From: Halovulum marinum
GTDB taxonomy: Bacteria; Pseudomonadota; Alphaproteobacteria; Rhodobacterales; Rhodobacteraceae
Length of the DNA stretch: 64,000 nucleotides
Reading direction: 5' to 3'
Assembly: GCF_009697225.1 (NCBI RefSeq)
Contig: NZ_WIND01000005.1
Coordinates: 62,001-126,000 of the forward strand
The notes under the pieces were generated by a model. That model ran no database searches, was not told the DNA's origin, and was given only the letters and a program-made list of their open reading frames with translations. The position numbers and the translations under genes are program-made. Shown one piece after another: positions 63,476 to 64,000 of this stretch; position 1 is the first letter of the stretch; each line of letters opens with the position of its first letter.

Positions 63476-64000
63476 TCAGTTCATCTGCGGCAGCAGCGCC
63501 TCCAGCCGGGCCTGCTCGCGCGCGCGGGTGCCGTTGCCGTCGCCGTAGGCATAGCGTGCCCACCGCAGGTGGTCCAGTTGTGCCTGCCGGGCGCCGGTGC
63601 GGTCTCCGGTCGCGGTCAGCGCGGCGGCCCGAATGGCCAGCAGGCTGGACAGAAGCACCGCGTTGTGCCCGCGCCGGGCGACGGGAATCGCCTGCGTCGC
63701 CAGCCGGTCGGCGGCGTCGAAGTCGGCCTGCTCAAGCGCGGTCAGCGCGACGTGCAGCGCCGCCTGCGCGGTGCGGATGTCGTCGGGCCCGTAGCGGTCG
63801 CGGAACAGCCGGTAGGCGGCGCGGAAATCCGCCGCCGCCCGCTCCGGCGCCTGGTCGCGGGTCAGCCGGCCGCGGGTGATCAGCGCCACCCCCAGCCGGT
63901 GATCCGCCGGCTGCAGGCGCTGCGCCGCCGCCAGCGCGCGGTTGGCGGCGGCGATCCGGCGCGCGGCGCCGTGGCGGCGGGTCAGCGCCTCCTCGATCGA
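63476..64000 (-). CDS. TPR-like repeat protein, 5' end beyond window
   Basis: 175 residues are visible, with the frame open to the right edge. Helical pairs rich in Ala/Arg (ADFRAAYRLFRDRYGPDDIRTAQAALHVALTALEQADFDAADRLATQAIPVARR; RTGARQAQLDHLRWARYAYG) resemble tetratricopeptide repeats. No signal peptide is visible because the start is missing. The GTG at 63889 is probably internal. Confidence 0.7.
   Translation of the reverse strand, partial: SIEEALTRRHGAARRIAAANRALAAAQRLQPADHRLGVALITRGRLTRDQAPERAAADFRAAYRLFRDRYGPDDIRTAQAALHVALTALEQADFDAADRLATQAIPVARRGHNAVLLSSLLAIRAAALTATGDRTGARQAQLDHLRWARYAYGDGNGTRAREQARLEALLPQMN

Noticed and set aside
63476-63889. TPR protein starting at the GTG at 63889
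   Set aside because: The frame and its helical pattern continue to the window edge, so the GTG is most likely internal.

Overview
The window is a very GC-rich bacterial chromosome segment that most resembles the alphaproteobacterial order Rhodobacterales (Paracoccaceae/Roseobacteraceae). The grounds are the ccmI-ruvX-DUF1289 run, the heterotetrameric sarcosine oxidase genes, the stand-alone PIN-domain protein after an RlmI-type methyltransferase, and the abundance of ABC importers. This assignment rests on recognising families and gene order, not on a search. No prophage, CRISPR array, rRNA operon or intact transposon is present. One tRNA gene, tRNA-Arg(CCG), is present.

Layout. 1-6470: a minus-strand sugar operon (LacI regulator, solute-binding protein, two permeases, a beta-propeller glycosidase and a MalK-type ATPase cut by the window edge) with tandem LacI-like operators. 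6680-8934: a LysR regulator divergent from a sulfotransferase and a SnoaL-like protein. 9122-11416: tRNA-Arg and the histidine genes hisE, hisF and hisA. 11637-13130: a Tad-domain secreted/pilus-like protein. 13199-18514: two dehydrogenases, a cytochrome b561-like pair, dodecin and small exported proteins. 18681-20430: a lipoprotein, a decayed membrane-protein gene, and an AT-rich foreign gene (DUF2971) inserted exactly at the 3' end of lepA. 20430-33678: housekeeping genes (lepA, rpmB, meaB, hrpB, glutamate dehydrogenase, pirin) plus a GST and a LysR/EamA divergent pair.

33700-38260: a complete BMP-type (nucleoside-like) ABC importer. 38315-39352: a scar of mobile DNA with an IS3-type orfA stump and fragments of a luciferase-like monooxygenase. 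39363-45226: an SDR, a MscS channel gene preceded by a 24-bp tandem repeat, an isoaspartate methyltransferase-like protein, a TolC-like outer membrane protein and a small acidic protein. 45249-49560: a DUF2235 hydrolase, a YCII/AHSA1/ArsR trio, and DUF1289-ruvX-ccmI. 49770-57880: sarcosine oxidase genes soxB, soxD, soxA and soxG followed by an opine/basic amino acid ABC importer without its ATPase; soxB is separated from soxDAG by an opposite-strand small gene and a palindrome. 57990-64000: an RlmI-like methyltransferase, a PIN protein, an M48 protease, a truncated TerC, a VWA/CoxE-like protein, a methyltransferase and a TPR protein cut by the window edge.

I found no clear new multi-gene system. 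The best leads are the DUF2971 gene inserted at lepA, the split sarcosine oxidase locus with its TetR-like palindrome, and the tandem repeat that carries the presumed ribosome-binding site of the MscS gene. Coordinates and starts were set by reading frames, ribosome-binding sites and family lengths; no alignment was run.
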